Assembly (NCBI GenBank): GCA_041396965.1
Contig: JAWKXN010000001.1
Span: 1,488,001-1,552,000 of the forward strand
From: Rickettsiales bacterium
GTDB taxonomy: Bacteria; Pseudomonadota; Alphaproteobacteria; Rickettsiales; SXRF01
Direction: 5' to 3'
Length of the DNA stretch: 64,000 bases
Position 1 is the first letter of the stretch; every line of letters starts with the position of its first letter. Shown in pieces: positions 26,470 to 36,244 of the stretch. Both the position numbers and the translations under genes were made by a program. The notes beneath the pieces are model-generated. The model searched no databases. It was not told where the DNA came from and worked only from the letters and a program-made list of their open reading frames with translations.

Positions 26470-27825
26470 ATGAATAATAGCAAATGGACACCGGATAGCT
26501 GGCGCAAACTACCAATAAAACAGCAACCTAAATACGGCAATTCACAACATTTATCTGACGTAGAGGAAGCTCTTGCTAGTTTTCCTCCCCTTACCTCACC
26601 TTCTGAAATCCGTGCCTTAAAGAAAGAACTATCACAGGTAGCTATAGGAAAAGCATTTCTTTTACAAGGCGGTGATTGCGCGGAAAGTTTCGCCGAATTC
26701 AATGAAAGAAACCTGCGGGATTATTTTCGGGTAATGCTCCAGATGACTATGGCTCTTATGTATGGCTCCGCGCATCCCGTAGTAAAAGTCGGTCGTATAG
26801 CCGGACAATTCTCCAAACCACGCTCCGCCAACATGGAAACCATAGATGGCAAAGAACTGCCAAGCTATCGGGGCGACATGGTAAACTCTATGGAGTTTGA
26901 TGAAAAAGGACGAAGAGCCGACCCAGACCGCCTGATACGGGCTTACCATCAAGGAGCGGCGACTCTTAATTTCTTACGCAGTCTCGCGCGTGGTGGTTAC
27001 GCCTCACTTAATCAGATAAACCGCTGGAATAATGAATTTATCAACTCATCAAATCAAGGTAGTCGCTTTGAGGAATTGGTGAGTCGTATCAATGAATGTG
27101 TAAATTTTATTCAGGCCTGTGGCTTGCCGCTTGATGAAGTTGAGGAATTTTCTGAAGCAAGTTTTTTCACCTCTCATGAAGGGCTGCTTCTTGGCTACGA
27201 GTCCGCCCTTACCCGCTTTGATAAGTCTGATGAGAAATGGTACGCTTGCTCCGCTCATATGCTGTGGATAGGCGATCGCACTCGTTCACCAGATGAAGCA
27301 CATGTGGAATTCCTAAGAGGTATCGCTAACCCGATAGGTATGAAGGTAGGACCATCAATTACCGTAGATGATTTACTTAAGGTAATTGACATATTAAATC
27401 CCGATAATGAAGCTGGAAGACTTACTCTTATCAGCCGGATGGGAGCGGGTAAGATAAACGATTTTCTACCACCACTGGTGCGAGCGGTAAAAGAAGCAGG
27501 TAAAACCGTAATATGGTCGTGTGATCCTATGCATGGCAATACTATAAAATCACCAAATGGCTATAAAACCCGTAAATTCACTGACATACTTACCGAAGTC
27601 CGTCATTTCTTTAATATCCACAAAGCAGAGGGTACGATAGCTGGCGGTGTACATTTTGAGATGACCGGGCAAGACGTAACCGAATGTCTTGGCGGCGCGC
27701 AAGCTATTTCAGAACTAAATCTTTCTGACCGCTACCACACACATTGTGACCCACGCCTTAATGCCTCACAAGCGTTGGAGCTAGCGTTTTTAATCTCCGA
27801 GACTATTAAAAAGCAGAGTAGGTAA
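26470..27825 (+). CDS. 3-deoxy-7-phosphoheptulonate synthase, class II
   Basis: First enzyme of the shikimate pathway, plant-type (class II). WTPDSWRKLPIKQQPKY, AFLLQGGDCAESFAEF, RIAGQFSKPRSA, PSYRGDMVNS, SAHMLWIGDRTR and DPMHGNTI are all canonical, including the Cys and His metal ligands. The length of 451 is normal. With pheA 1.2 kb away it supports aromatic amino-acid synthesis. It is flanked on both sides by toxin-antitoxin modules. Confidence 0.97.
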   Translation: MNNSKWTPDSWRKLPIKQQPKYGNSQHLSDVEEALASFPPLTSPSEIRALKKELSQVAIGKAFLLQGGDCAESFAEFNERNLRDYFRVMLQMTMALMYGSAHPVVKVGRIAGQFSKPRSANMETIDGKELPSYRGDMVNSMEFDEKGRRADPDRLIRAYHQGAATLNFLRSLARGGYASLNQINRWNNEFINSSNQGSRFEELVSRINECVNFIQACGLPLDEVEEFSEASFFTSHEGLLLGYESALTRFDKSDEKWYACSAHMLWIGDRTRSPDEAHVEFLRGIANPIGMKVGPSITVDDLLKVIDILNPDNEAGRLTLISRMGAGKINDFLPPLVRAVKEAGKTVIWSCDPMHGNTIKSPNGYKTRKFTDILTEVRHFFNIHKAEGTIAGGVHFEMTGQDVTECLGGAQAISELNLSDRYHTHCDPRLNASQALELAFLISETIKKQSR

Positions 27826-27899
27826 TGAAAATACAGCTAAGCATTGAATATATCATCAAATGATGCTATTATTGGTGTTGTCTTTAGGGAGATGTAACT

Positions 27900-28091
27900 A
27901 TGAGAACTACTATTAATTTTAATGACAAGCTTGTAGATAAGGCACAAAAACTTACTGGTATAAAAGAAAAATCCACATTAGTAAATGAAGCTATTTCAGC
28001 GCTTATCGCTCGTGAGTCAGCTCGCAGACTAGCCTTGCTCGGAGGAAGCGAGCATCAGGTAAAACCTGTAAAACGCCGCAAAAGCAAATAG
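27900..28091 (+). CDS. vapB: VapB-type antitoxin
   Basis: A 63-residue RHH-type antitoxin: MRTTINFNDKLVDKAQKLTGIKEKS, VNEAISALIARESARRLALLGG and a basic C-terminus. A clear AGGGAG ribosome site precedes it. Two bases separate it from the PIN toxin gene. Confidence 0.92.
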   Translation: MRTTINFNDKLVDKAQKLTGIKEKSTLVNEAISALIARESARRLALLGGSEHQVKPVKRRKSK

Positions 28092-28093
28092 AG

Positions 28094-28453
28094 ATGGTTC
28101 TAGTTGACACCTCTGTCTGGATTGATCATTTCCGTTCTTCTAATAATGAGTTACAATCACTCTTAAATGAGTGTCAAGTCTTATCTCATAATTTTATTAT
28201 AGGAGAACTTTCTTTAGGTAATTTCAAAAAGCGTAATGCTATTTTAGAGTATCTTAATGATTTTCCTAAAGCTATACACGCTGAAGACTCTGAAGTTGCG
28301 AACTTTATTAAGAAAAATAAACTATTTGGACGAGGCATTGGTTATATAGACGCTCACCTACTCGCATCAGCGATTATTACAGAAACTCATATCTGGACAA
28401 ATGATAAAAAATTACGAAACATCACATCAGAATTTGACATAAGCTGGAAATAA
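28094..28453 (+). CDS. vapC: VapC-type PIN-domain toxin
   Basis: A 119-residue PIN endoribonuclease. Acidic residues of the active site: VDTSVWIDHF (Asp5 region), IIGELSLG (Glu), GIGYIDAHLLASA (Asp) and IWTNDKKL (Asp). All are intact. A near copy of its C-terminal 94 residues lies at 30072-30358. Confidence 0.95.
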   Translation: MVLVDTSVWIDHFRSSNNELQSLLNECQVLSHNFIIGELSLGNFKKRNAILEYLNDFPKAIHAEDSEVANFIKKNKLFGRGIGYIDAHLLASAIITETHIWTNDKKLRNITSEFDISWK

Positions 28454-28500
28454 TTTATGAAAACAACTGTACAACATAAATTTTTGTAGCAAAATTATCT

Positions 28501-29120
28501 ATGCAAACAACAAAAACATTTAAACCATATAGCTCTACAGTAAATTATTATTTCAGAGAACTTTCATCTGTAATTGCAACTGCTGTAGCTTTCCTTATAA
28601 TTGAAAAATACAATTTAGATAAATACATAAGTAGCTCCAATGATATATCTTTATTCAAAATGGCTATTGTTATTGTTATGATAAAGCTATTGATTACTAC
28701 GTACCTTAAAAATGTTAGCTTTTATAAAAACTACGAAATACAGCTAGATAATAAATCAATCACTGGTAAAAAAGTAGAAATCATAATACTATAAACGATA
28801 ATACACCTAGAAAGATGTACAAAGGTCGTTCTACACTAAAGATTATGGATGATAAAAAACTTCCAAAACTATTAAAAATCTTCTTTAATAGGAAAAAATT
28901 TATCCATTTTATAAAAAGAACTCAACCAAGATGCACTATCCGCTTTAATGAAATAGACTGGGACAAAAGCTTTAAGGATAAAAAAGACAACTGGAAGGTT
29001 GTTTATTCTAAAAATGGCAATGCCATTTACGTGGGATCGCCATTCTCAAAAAACCAAAGAAAAGAAATAAAAGAAGCTTTACTAGAATATAATTATGACA
29101 AAAAGTTTATTTATCAATGA
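28501..29120 (+). pseudogene. Small membrane protein gene, probably frameshifted
   Basis: Two frames appear to be one gene. Frame 28501-28794 encodes two membrane segments (residues about 20-35 and 50-67) and ends KSITGKKVEIIIL. The frame used from 28815 reads, when extended upstream, NTINDNTPRKMYKGRSTLKI and has no stop back to 28767. Joining them near 28780-28790 gives a continuous protein of about 205 residues with a membrane domain and a PH-like beta domain (YEIQLDNKSITGKK...STLKIMDDKKL). If real, a single indel broke it. The alternative is two separate small genes. Confidence 0.55.
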
Positions 29121-29559
29121 TAGTGATTACATAAAGTTAGAAAATTTTTCTTTATCATACAGATTTACTGATAATAATTTTGACATCTTACCCAAAAATC
29201 ACTTAAGCACTATAAAGCCTCTTCCAACAAGTAAAGCAGAAGAAATTCATGAATACAGTAAAAAATTTATTGATGGAAAAACACTATCTTCAAAAAACTT
29301 TTCTAAAACAAAACTTATAAAAACTGATGCAAGCGATCCATTAAAGATAGGCAGTATTTTGCATTCTCTTTTTGAAAATTCAGAAATCATATTATCATAC
29401 GATAACAAAACTGCCCTTGTCACTACATACAATACATTTTATAAATACTGGGATAGTTTCTGCTACCCATCATCTGACGATATAGTAATTTTTCCGTTAG
29501 ATGAAGAGTGGGTTATGGCTTATTTCCATTACGAAGAATTTGTAGTGAACTACAATTAG
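29095..29559 (+). CDS. Unrecognised small protein
   Basis: A 154-residue, soluble, acidic protein ending in IVIFPLDEEWVMAYFHYEEFVVNYN. It overlaps the frame before it by 26 bases. The WVMAYFHYEEF end resembles immunity or SUKH-type proteins only vaguely. Location in a toxin-rich segment makes an immunity role conceivable but unproven. Confidence 0.5.
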   Translation: MTKSLFINDSDYIKLENFSLSYRFTDNNFDILPKNHLSTIKPLPTSKAEEIHEYSKKFIDGKTLSSKNFSKTKLIKTDASDPLKIGSILHSLFENSEIILSYDNKTALVTTYNTFYKYWDSFCYPSSDDIVIFPLDEEWVMAYFHYEEFVVNYN

Positions 29560-29573
29560 AAAACTACTATAAT

Positions 29574-30062
29574 CTATAAAAACTTACCTTCCCCCAAACC
29601 TTCCCTCGGAATATTGATAAAATATTGATAGGAGCTATTATCATAAACCTTACCCTTACCACCATTTTGTTGATAAACGAGCTTAGACTCATCTCCATTA
29701 CTATTTTTCCACAAATTAGACTCAGAAAATAAATCTTTACATCCACGCCAATTATCTACAAATTTTGCCGTCCTCTCTAAGGCTTCGTCTAATGGAAAAT
29801 GCCTGCTTGTTTCAGCCTCACGTTTTTTAAGTCTTTGCGCAATATTATCAGCATCAGTAAAAACCCCATGAAAGGCTTTCATGTCATAGCCCTTCCCTTT
29901 CACTTTTTCCAAAAATTGCTTTGTCCTATCAAAGGAAAAACTCTGAATATAAATAATGTTAGCACGTCGCTTTACTCCATAATCAAGTAATGCTTCGGCA
30001 ATTTCCAGAGCAGGTTTATCAAACTCCTTCTGCGCTGCTTCCGCCCCTTCATATTTTAGCAT
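29574..30062 (-). pseudogene. Zeta-toxin-like kinase, 5'-truncated
   Basis: The 162-residue frame resembles only the C-terminal part of zeta-toxin/P-loop kinases: RANIIYIQSFSFDRTKQFLEKVKGKGYDM, a strand ending GVFTDADNIAQRLKKREAETSRHFP and LERTAKFVDNW. The Walker A region expected about 80-100 residues earlier is absent because the frame starts next to the truncated vapC copy at 30072. The break coincides with that duplication. It is probably inactive. Confidence 0.6.
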
Positions 30063-30071
30063 ATTCTTATA

Positions 30072-30358
30072 ATGAGTGTCAGGTCTTATCTCATAATTTT
30101 ATTATTGGAGAGCTTTCATTAGGCAACTTCAAGAGACGCAATGTTATTTTAGAGCATCTTAATGATTTGCCTAAAGCTATACACGCCGAAGACTCCGAAG
30201 TCGCGAACTTTATTGAGAAAAACAAATTATTCGGACGAGGCATTGGTTATATAGATACTCACCTGCTCGCGTCAGCGATTATTACAGAAACTCATATCTG
30301 GACAAATGATAAAAAATTACGAAACATCGCATCAGAATTTGACATAAGCTGGAAATGA
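30072..30358 (+). pseudogene. Truncated second copy of vapC
   Basis: Matches 28167-28453 over 287 bases without a gap. The 94 encoded residues differ from the intact toxin at 7 positions by my count. It begins at ATGAGTGTCA and lacks the N-terminal part with the first catalytic Asp, so it should be inactive. No vapB copy precedes it. Confidence 0.9.
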
Positions 30359-30444
30359 TTTACAAAAATACAATACCAGTTGCCTCAATAATATTATATA
30401 TTAAATATAGTAGCATGAATACGGTCAAATAAAGGAGAAATAAT

Positions 30445-30744
30445 ATGACAAAATCAACAAGAGTCGGTGGAGTAGCGGTTGATCAATTAAGAAGCGTTAT
30501 CGCTCGTATTGAAAAACTGGAAGAGGAAAAAGCGGCAATAGCCGATGATATTAAAGATGTATTCGCTGAGGCCAAAGGTAATGGCTTTGACGTAAAAGCT
30601 ATTCGTAAAATAATCAGAATCCGCAAAATGGACGCTCAAGAACGTGAGGAAGAAGAAACCGTACTTGACACCTATCTGCGCGCGCTTGGCATGTTACCGG
30701 AACTTGATGAGGCGGATAGCGAAGAGGAAATGGAAGCGGCGTAA
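30445..30744 (+). CDS. gapR: Nucleoid-associated protein GapR (DUF2312)
   Basis: A 99-residue protein with the DUF2312 pattern [51 protein letters not shown]. In Caulobacter GapR clamps overtwisted DNA ahead of replication and aids chromosome organisation. A strong AAAGGAGAAATA ribosome site precedes the ATG. The acidic tail ([11 protein letters not shown]) is longer than usual. Single-gene unit. Confidence 0.95.
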   Translation: MTKSTRVGGVAVDQLRSVIARIEKLEEEKAAIADDIKDVFAEAKGNGFDVKAIRKIIRIRKMDAQEREEEETVLDTYLRALGMLPELDEADSEEEMEAA

Positions 30745-30768
30745 GGTCACTTCAAATTCTTGGGAATA

Positions 30769-31245
30769 TTATTTTTTCTGCTCGATTTTTTTAGGGGGGA
30801 TCTGTCTGACCTCATCTCCCCATTCTTTAAGAATTCTCTCCTGATAATTCTCAAGATACGCGGTACGCAATTTATATTGTATTTCAAGAATAGAGCGTGC
30901 TATCTGCCCTCCAAAATGAATCATAAGCCAACCTATAGCTGAAGCCGCATAAATAAACAGCCAAACACCCGGACTAGCTATAACCGAGCTAACATCATAA
31001 TTTTTGAGTTTCATTCCTTCTATAAACATCGGCGTTATTGTCGGGAGTGTCGCCGCCAAATTACAACCAAATATGGTACGAAAAGTTATACGATCTCTTT
31101 CGTTATCCATGAAATATGCCGCTATAGATGGCAACATAGCTATCAGAAAAAATATAAAACCAAGCTTAAGTATAAGGATAAGCAATATCGTAACTATTAT
31201 CATCAAAGGCAAGATCAGTTTTTGTCCAATTTTTATTAAAAACAT
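30769..31245 (-). CDS. Membrane protein downstream of the pseudokinase
   Basis: A 158-residue protein with about four membrane segments (two at residues 10-50, one near 62-80, one near 91-110) and a basic C-terminus (IPPKKIEQKK). Its start lies one base after the pseudokinase stop, so the two are co-transcribed. No family recognised. A link to the Tad-type lipoprotein two genes upstream is suggested by order only. Confidence 0.65.
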   Translation of the reverse strand: MFLIKIGQKLILPLMIIVTILLILILKLGFIFFLIAMLPSIAAYFMDNERDRITFRTIFGCNLAATLPTITPMFIEGMKLKNYDVSSVIASPGVWLFIYAASAIGWLMIHFGGQIARSILEIQYKLRTAYLENYQERILKEWGDEVRQIPPKKIEQKK

Positions 31246-31246
31246 A

Positions 31247-33409
31247 TTAGATTCCCCCTCTTATCGATATTATAAAACTTATGATAAGAGCCGCTATCGC
31301 CACGTAATGCGCCATTTTCGCGCCTAATTGTTTGCTATGTATACCGATCATTTCCTTTTTAGTGTAATACTCAATATCCGCCGCGTTTTTCTTAAAAGTC
31401 CTGACCGCCTGTTCAAAAGCTACAGACTCAGCATGCGCGTAACCAGAGCTAATAAGAACCTCTTCCATTTTTTGCAAACTGCCACTACGAGCGGCATTTG
31501 CCAACATCACCACTAATTTACGCTTTAGAGTACGACTACGTATCACATCAAGCAAAGGTAGTATCCTTATCGCGAACCAGTTAGTAAGACCCGGTAAATG
31601 ATTAATCCTTGCTCTATGCTGAGCGAGTGCCATCATCTTAAGAGCTATCATAACATTACTTTTAGCAAGTGACGGTTGGTCATCAAGGGAAGTTATATGC
31701 AATTCATGTTGTATTGAAAGATGGCTAGCCACAAAAGCTGCTATATGCCTATCTATGGGATCACTATTGTTATACAATTGAGGAGCCATTCTATCCAAAG
31801 TTCTAAGCAAGATAGGAAGAGTTGATACATATTTTCCTTTAAGCAAAGGACTTATACATTTTGTTCTTGGGTTGAGATCATAAAAAATTCTCTCTACTCC
31901 AAATCCAAGACCATTATTTCTTATTATTCCACGCAATTTTTCCAAACGTGTTACAGCGGTATCTATTGAATATTTTTCATTCTCTTCATATTTGTCTATA
32001 TATTTATTCTTCTGATCAACTATGAAATTAAACATGCTAAGTTCAATAAACTTCATAATCAAATTTTGGTCACTCTCCACTCCTTTGAGTACCGAGTTTG
32101 CCAATAACGAATTTATTCCATCCATATGAAATGAAAGATTCTTGAGTCTTACCGGACCAAACGGGTCAAAAACCGAGATAACCCTCATTATATGCTCATC
32201 TATATAAGAGTCCTTATTGCGATTATTACCTATTATTATCTTACTTACACTATTTAGGTACTCATTCAGTTCCTTATTGCGTAACGATATAACTACCCAA
32301 CTAGAAAGGGTACCGTCTATAAAAACCTCCGGCACCGATTTCCAGTGCCTAAAAAACAAATGAGCTACCTCTTTACGGGTGTAAGCATGACCATCTTCAA
32401 AATCAAATGGTCTTATAGCCTCATGCGGAGGAGGAGTAGGCATTACATTATAACGTTTGCCATCAAGCCAAGCTTTAAGATAACGATAATTCCAACGATC
32501 ATGGGTACTGTAACTAAGCATCCCTCGAAAAAAATCGTAGAATATCTCATTCATATCCTTATTTCTAGCAAGAGCGTCAAAAGCTCCAGCCTTCAGAATA
32601 TTTCTTATTAATTGTTCTTTAGTAAGACCATCAAAATGATTCATCCCATAAATTATATGTAAAACGACAACCGCTAAAGCATAGTAATCTTGTGCTCCAC
32701 TACCATTGCCCTTTCCTGCCGGAAGAGCTTGCATGCGTTCAATTGACTCATAATAAAATGGCTGTGACAAGCCACTACTTTCGGTTATGCAAGGACCAAG
32801 TACAGCCCCAACCGTATTCTCAGAAGTATCAAAATAAATATTATCACAATTTATCAAGCCATGAGTAACTCCTATATTACTATTTAGGTGCTCTATGGCT
32901 GCGGCCAACGGATAAATTATATAGCTACATATAAAGTCAACGCTCGGCGGAGATTTAGAAGCGGAAATAAGCTTTGATAATTTCGTTCCCTTTGGTTTTC
33001 TGTACAAAAAAACCATTCTCTCATCACCAGTTCTGGAAAGTTCTACTATACCATGAGAAACCAATACAGTTATATTGTTGTGTGGTGAATTGATAAGAGG
33101 AAAAGCTATATCAGTTCTTGGAATGGAATCTGGCTCACAGACTAAAGCGAAATAATCACTTTCATCTGTTTTTATGTTAGTGGCGCCATAAGCTTTTGCT
33201 GATTCAAAACTAAAATCAGCAAGAGGAAGGTTCAAGTCAATCTTGAAAGTATTTTCAAGTATGTCCACCCTTGAGGACTTATCATGATCATCACCTGTTC
33301 CATATCCTCGTAAGAACCCATTTATGGTTTTTTTTAGGTTTTCCTCTAATTCATTATCGTCAACATCATCTGACCTATTTTCACCTTGTGTCACCAAGTC
33401 TTGCGCCAT
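31247..33409 (-). CDS. Large C-terminally membrane-anchored pseudokinase
   Basis: A 720-residue protein. Residues about 105-350 follow a Ser/Thr protein kinase plan: FLYRKPKGTKLSKLI hinge, SYIIYPLAAAIEHLNSNIGVTHGLINCDN as the catalytic loop, and a helical lobe with QDYYALAVVVLHIIYGMNHF and CLSY-like MLSYSTHDRWNYRYL. The catalytic loop reads H183-G-L-I-N instead of HRDxK, and DFG is replaced by VLGPC, so it should be catalytically dead. The C-terminal region is helical and ends in a single membrane anchor (699-717). It lies between a TadD-like lipoprotein gene and a small membrane protein gene. Confidence 0.78.
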   Translation of the reverse strand: MAQDLVTQGENRSDDVDDNELEENLKKTINGFLRGYGTGDDHDKSSRVDILENTFKIDLNLPLADFSFESAKAYGATNIKTDESDYFALVCEPDSIPRTDIAFPLINSPHNNITVLVSHGIVELSRTGDERMVFLYRKPKGTKLSKLISASKSPPSVDFICSYIIYPLAAAIEHLNSNIGVTHGLINCDNIYFDTSENTVGAVLGPCITESSGLSQPFYYESIERMQALPAGKGNGSGAQDYYALAVVVLHIIYGMNHFDGLTKEQLIRNILKAGAFDALARNKDMNEIFYDFFRGMLSYSTHDRWNYRYLKAWLDGKRYNVMPTPPPHEAIRPFDFEDGHAYTRKEVAHLFFRHWKSVPEVFIDGTLSSWVVISLRNKELNEYLNSVSKIIIGNNRNKDSYIDEHIMRVISVFDPFGPVRLKNLSFHMDGINSLLANSVLKGVESDQNLIMKFIELSMFNFIVDQKNKYIDKYEENEKYSIDTAVTRLEKLRGIIRNNGLGFGVERIFYDLNPRTKCISPLLKGKYVSTLPILLRTLDRMAPQLYNNSDPIDRHIAAFVASHLSIQHELHITSLDDQPSLAKSNVMIALKMMALAQHRARINHLPGLTNWFAIRILPLLDVIRSRTLKRKLVVMLANAARSGSLQKMEEVLISSGYAHAESVAFEQAVRTFKKNAADIEYYTKKEMIGIHSKQLGAKMAHYVAIAALIISFIISIRGGI

Positions 33410-33484
33410 AATTTTAACCTAACTGGCTTTTTACATATAATTAATTATGAATAAAAATATCAGTACAAAAATACAGTTAAATTT

Positions 33485-34600
33485 TTATTTATCACTTATT
33501 ATATCACCTAATACACTATCAATAGTGACTTCCTTGTCTTCATCATTGTTCAACGAATCAGGAGTTATAACTTTAGCTTTACTCGTGGAATCTTTCATAA
33601 CTCTATCATCTAATTTTTTCGTGGTACCACTAATTTTCTTTTCAACCTTATTTTCATTATCTTTTAGTTTTATTGTCTTTGATTTTCCGTCACTACTTTT
33701 ATCATCTCTCTCATATTGCAAAGATTTTATAGTATCAAGATTCTCCCACGCTTTTGAGTAATAAACTTTGCTTTCAGTAAGCGCCATATTCAAGTATGAC
33801 TTTGCTAACTCATCGTCCTTAGCCAAATGCGCGTAAAGACCTAAATTATTATTTAACAAAGGTCCGCTAAGATAACTCTCGGCTATCGCTTTTGCTTCCT
33901 CTAAATTACCCATACCAGCATATACAAGCGCCATATTAAGATCTATCCTTTTACGCTGCATACTACCTATTGAGCTTATAGAAGATGCTTTTGTTAAATA
34001 ATCTAATGATTTTTTATAATTCTTATTCAGAGCGTAAGACAACCCAAGATTATTCATGATTGATATATTATTCGGACTCTGTTTAAGAGCACTCTCAAAA
34101 TACTCAACTGACTCCGGATAAAGCTCCCTTGTCACAAAAAGAATACCCATAGCGTTCAGTGATTTCCATCTTGTTGGATCTTTTTTAATCACTTTATCAA
34201 GTATAGATGTCGGTGTCTCAAAATCACCTTTAGCGATTAAAGCAAGAGATTTCCCTTCCATAGCCTCAAGATTACCGGAATCTTTTGCTAAAATACTATC
34301 ATATACCGATATAGAGTCATCATACTCACCGGCGCGACGCTTACTGTCAGCGAACAACTCTGTTATCTCCAAATTATTCGGTTCTTTCTCTAATATTTGC
34401 TGATAAAGCTGGTAAGCCATAACATAATCGCCTCTTTCTTTGGCTTGTTGTGCGCTATCCATCCTTACTTCTTTTATATTCTTTATTTTTGGACCCTCAA
34501 GATCTTCTAGTACTTTCTTACCATCAACAGGCAATGCCCCACCGTGATAATCACATGAGGAAACCAGAAAAATTAACGCCAAAAAACTCGCAATACGCAC
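33485..34600 (-). CDS. tadD: TadD-like TPR lipoprotein
   Basis: A 371-residue lipoprotein: signal peptide and lipobox ALIFLVSSCDYHGG, then tandem TPRs (AKERGDYVMAYQLYQQILEKEPNN; KGDFETPTSILDKVIKKDPTRW; NNLGLSYALNKNYKKSLDYLTKA) and a charged C-terminal tail. TPR lipoproteins of this plan (TadD/PilF) support Tad secretin assembly. The Flp pilin and prepilin peptidase in this window make that role likely. First gene of the unit with the pseudokinase. Confidence 0.8.
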   Translation of the reverse strand: MRIASFLALIFLVSSCDYHGGALPVDGKKVLEDLEGPKIKNIKEVRMDSAQQAKERGDYVMAYQLYQQILEKEPNNLEITELFADSKRRAGEYDDSISVYDSILAKDSGNLEAMEGKSLALIAKGDFETPTSILDKVIKKDPTRWKSLNAMGILFVTRELYPESVEYFESALKQSPNNISIMNNLGLSYALNKNYKKSLDYLTKASSISSIGSMQRKRIDLNMALVYAGMGNLEEAKAIAESYLSGPLLNNNLGLYAHLAKDDELAKSYLNMALTESKVYYSKAWENLDTIKSLQYERDDKSSDGKSKTIKLKDNENKVEKKISGTTKKLDDRVMKDSTSKAKVITPDSLNNDEDKEVTIDSVLGDIISDK

Positions 34601-34771
34601 TTTACACCCCCTCTTTACACACCATTTCGCACATCATATTGATTAGCGGATAAGTTTTATCAGGTTACCCTTAAATCATATAATTACAAGTAATTTTACA
34701 TTTGCTATAAGCTGAAATGATATTTATTATTATTTGTAATATTTATTAACTATGCTACAAATAAGTGACGT

Positions 34772-35719
34772 ATGACAGACAACTCTGAAAAAAACTCTGA
34801 CAAATTTCCTCATAAACATTTGCTTGGAATAGACGGTCTGTCCCGTAGTGATATTTACACGATAATGGAAATAGCAAAAAGCTATATAGAAAAAAATCGT
34901 AATCCTGATAAAAAACACGCCATCCTAAAAGGACGTACTCTTATAAACTTGTTCTTTGAGAATTCCACCCGCACCCGCACCTCGTTTGAGCTTGCCGGAA
35001 AAAGACTAGGAGCAGACGTAATAAATATGTCAGTCGCCACCTCCGCCACCAAGAAAGGTGAAACACTAATTGATACGGCGATGACTCTCAACGCTATGCA
35101 CCCTGATTTTATCGCTGTACGCCATCCTGACAGCGGTGCGGTTCACCTTCTTGCCGAAAAGGTAAAATGCTCGGTTATAAACGCTGGCGATGGCTGCAAT
35201 GAACATCCAACGCAAGCTCTGCTGGACGCTCTTACCATATATCGCCGTAAAGGAAAATTGGATGGGCTTAACGTCGCTATCTGTGGCGATATATTGCATA
35301 GTCGCGTTGCTCGTTCCAATATAAGACTACTTAATTTATTAGGCGCTAAAGTACGCATAATAGCCCCACCTACCCTAATGCCACCCTTTCCTGAATCAAT
35401 GGGGGTAGAAGTATTTTATGATATGCGCGAAGGTCTTAAAGGTTGCGATATAATTATGATGTTACGCTTGCAGATGGAGAGGATGTCCGGCAACTTCATT
35501 CCCAGCATTCGTGAGTTTTTCCATCTTTATGGTCTGGATGAGAACAAACTCTCTTACGCTAAAGAAGACGCTCTTATCATGCACCCCGGACCAATAAATA
35601 GAGGTGTGGAAATAGACACAGGTCTTGCTGACGACATTAACCGCAGCGTAATATTAGAACAAGTGGAAACCGGAGTCGCCATCAGACAGGCTGTGCTGGA
35701 GGTATTAGCCAGCAACTAA
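34772..35719 (+). CDS. pyrB: Aspartate carbamoyltransferase catalytic chain
   Basis: Second step of pyrimidine synthesis. [22 protein letters not shown] carries the carbamoyl-phosphate-binding [14 protein letters not shown] [29 protein letters not shown] and [12 protein letters not shown] are typical. The length of 315 is normal. No pyrI is present. pyrC follows 0.9 kb downstream with two small genes between. Confidence 0.96.
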   Translation: MTDNSEKNSDKFPHKHLLGIDGLSRSDIYTIMEIAKSYIEKNRNPDKKHAILKGRTLINLFFENSTRTRTSFELAGKRLGADVINMSVATSATKKGETLIDTAMTLNAMHPDFIAVRHPDSGAVHLLAEKVKCSVINAGDGCNEHPTQALLDALTIYRRKGKLDGLNVAICGDILHSRVARSNIRLLNLLGAKVRIIAPPTLMPPFPESMGVEVFYDMREGLKGCDIIMMLRLQMERMSGNFIPSIREFFHLYGLDENKLSYAKEDALIMHPGPINRGVEIDTGLADDINRSVILEQVETGVAIRQAVLEVLASN

Positions 35720-35722
35720 TTT

Positions 35723-36115
35723 TTACGTCAAATATGATTCTTCTCTATTGGATAATCGCTGCTCACTTACGGAGTGTTTTGCTCCTTCCATAGCATTACT
35801 TGGTTTCAAACTATTATTTTTTTCCTTCATAGTCTTAATCATTCCCTCAACATGGTTAGCATATTGCAGATTGTTATCATCACCATCTTCTCTAAGTCCA
35901 CTTAGAGCTGCCTCTATTTTATCTAATTGTGTCTTACCCCCCTTTTCTCCACTAACTGCCTTTTTTACAATAGTTTTCAGCGCTTGCTCAACAGAGCTAT
36001 CCATTCTAAAGGTTTTCTGACCAGCCACCCGACGAGCAGTATGGTTACTTGGATTTTCTATTTCATCTATTACATTTTTAGTTAACTGCTCAAGAGGAGT
36101 GAGTTCTTTTGCCAT
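35723..36115 (-). CDS. Unrecognised soluble protein between pyrB and pyrC
   Basis: A 130-residue helical, charged protein (ELTPLEQLTKNVIDEIENPSNHTARRVAGQ; EQALKTIVKKAVSGEKGG) without motif or membrane segment. Its stop lies 3 bases from the end of pyrB on the other strand. Function unknown. Confidence 0.5.
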   Translation of the reverse strand: MAKELTPLEQLTKNVIDEIENPSNHTARRVAGQKTFRMDSSVEQALKTIVKKAVSGEKGGKTQLDKIEAALSGLREDGDDNNLQYANHVEGMIKTMKEKNNSLKPSNAMEGAKHSVSEQRLSNREESYLT

Positions 36116-36244
36116 ATGATTGACCTTTCAATTTTACTATTTACTTTTATTACTCTTATTATTAGATTATCTGACGGACATAATAATACATTAAAAATAT
36201 TTAATCAATAATGTCTTATAAACAAAATTAATTATATTTAACAT

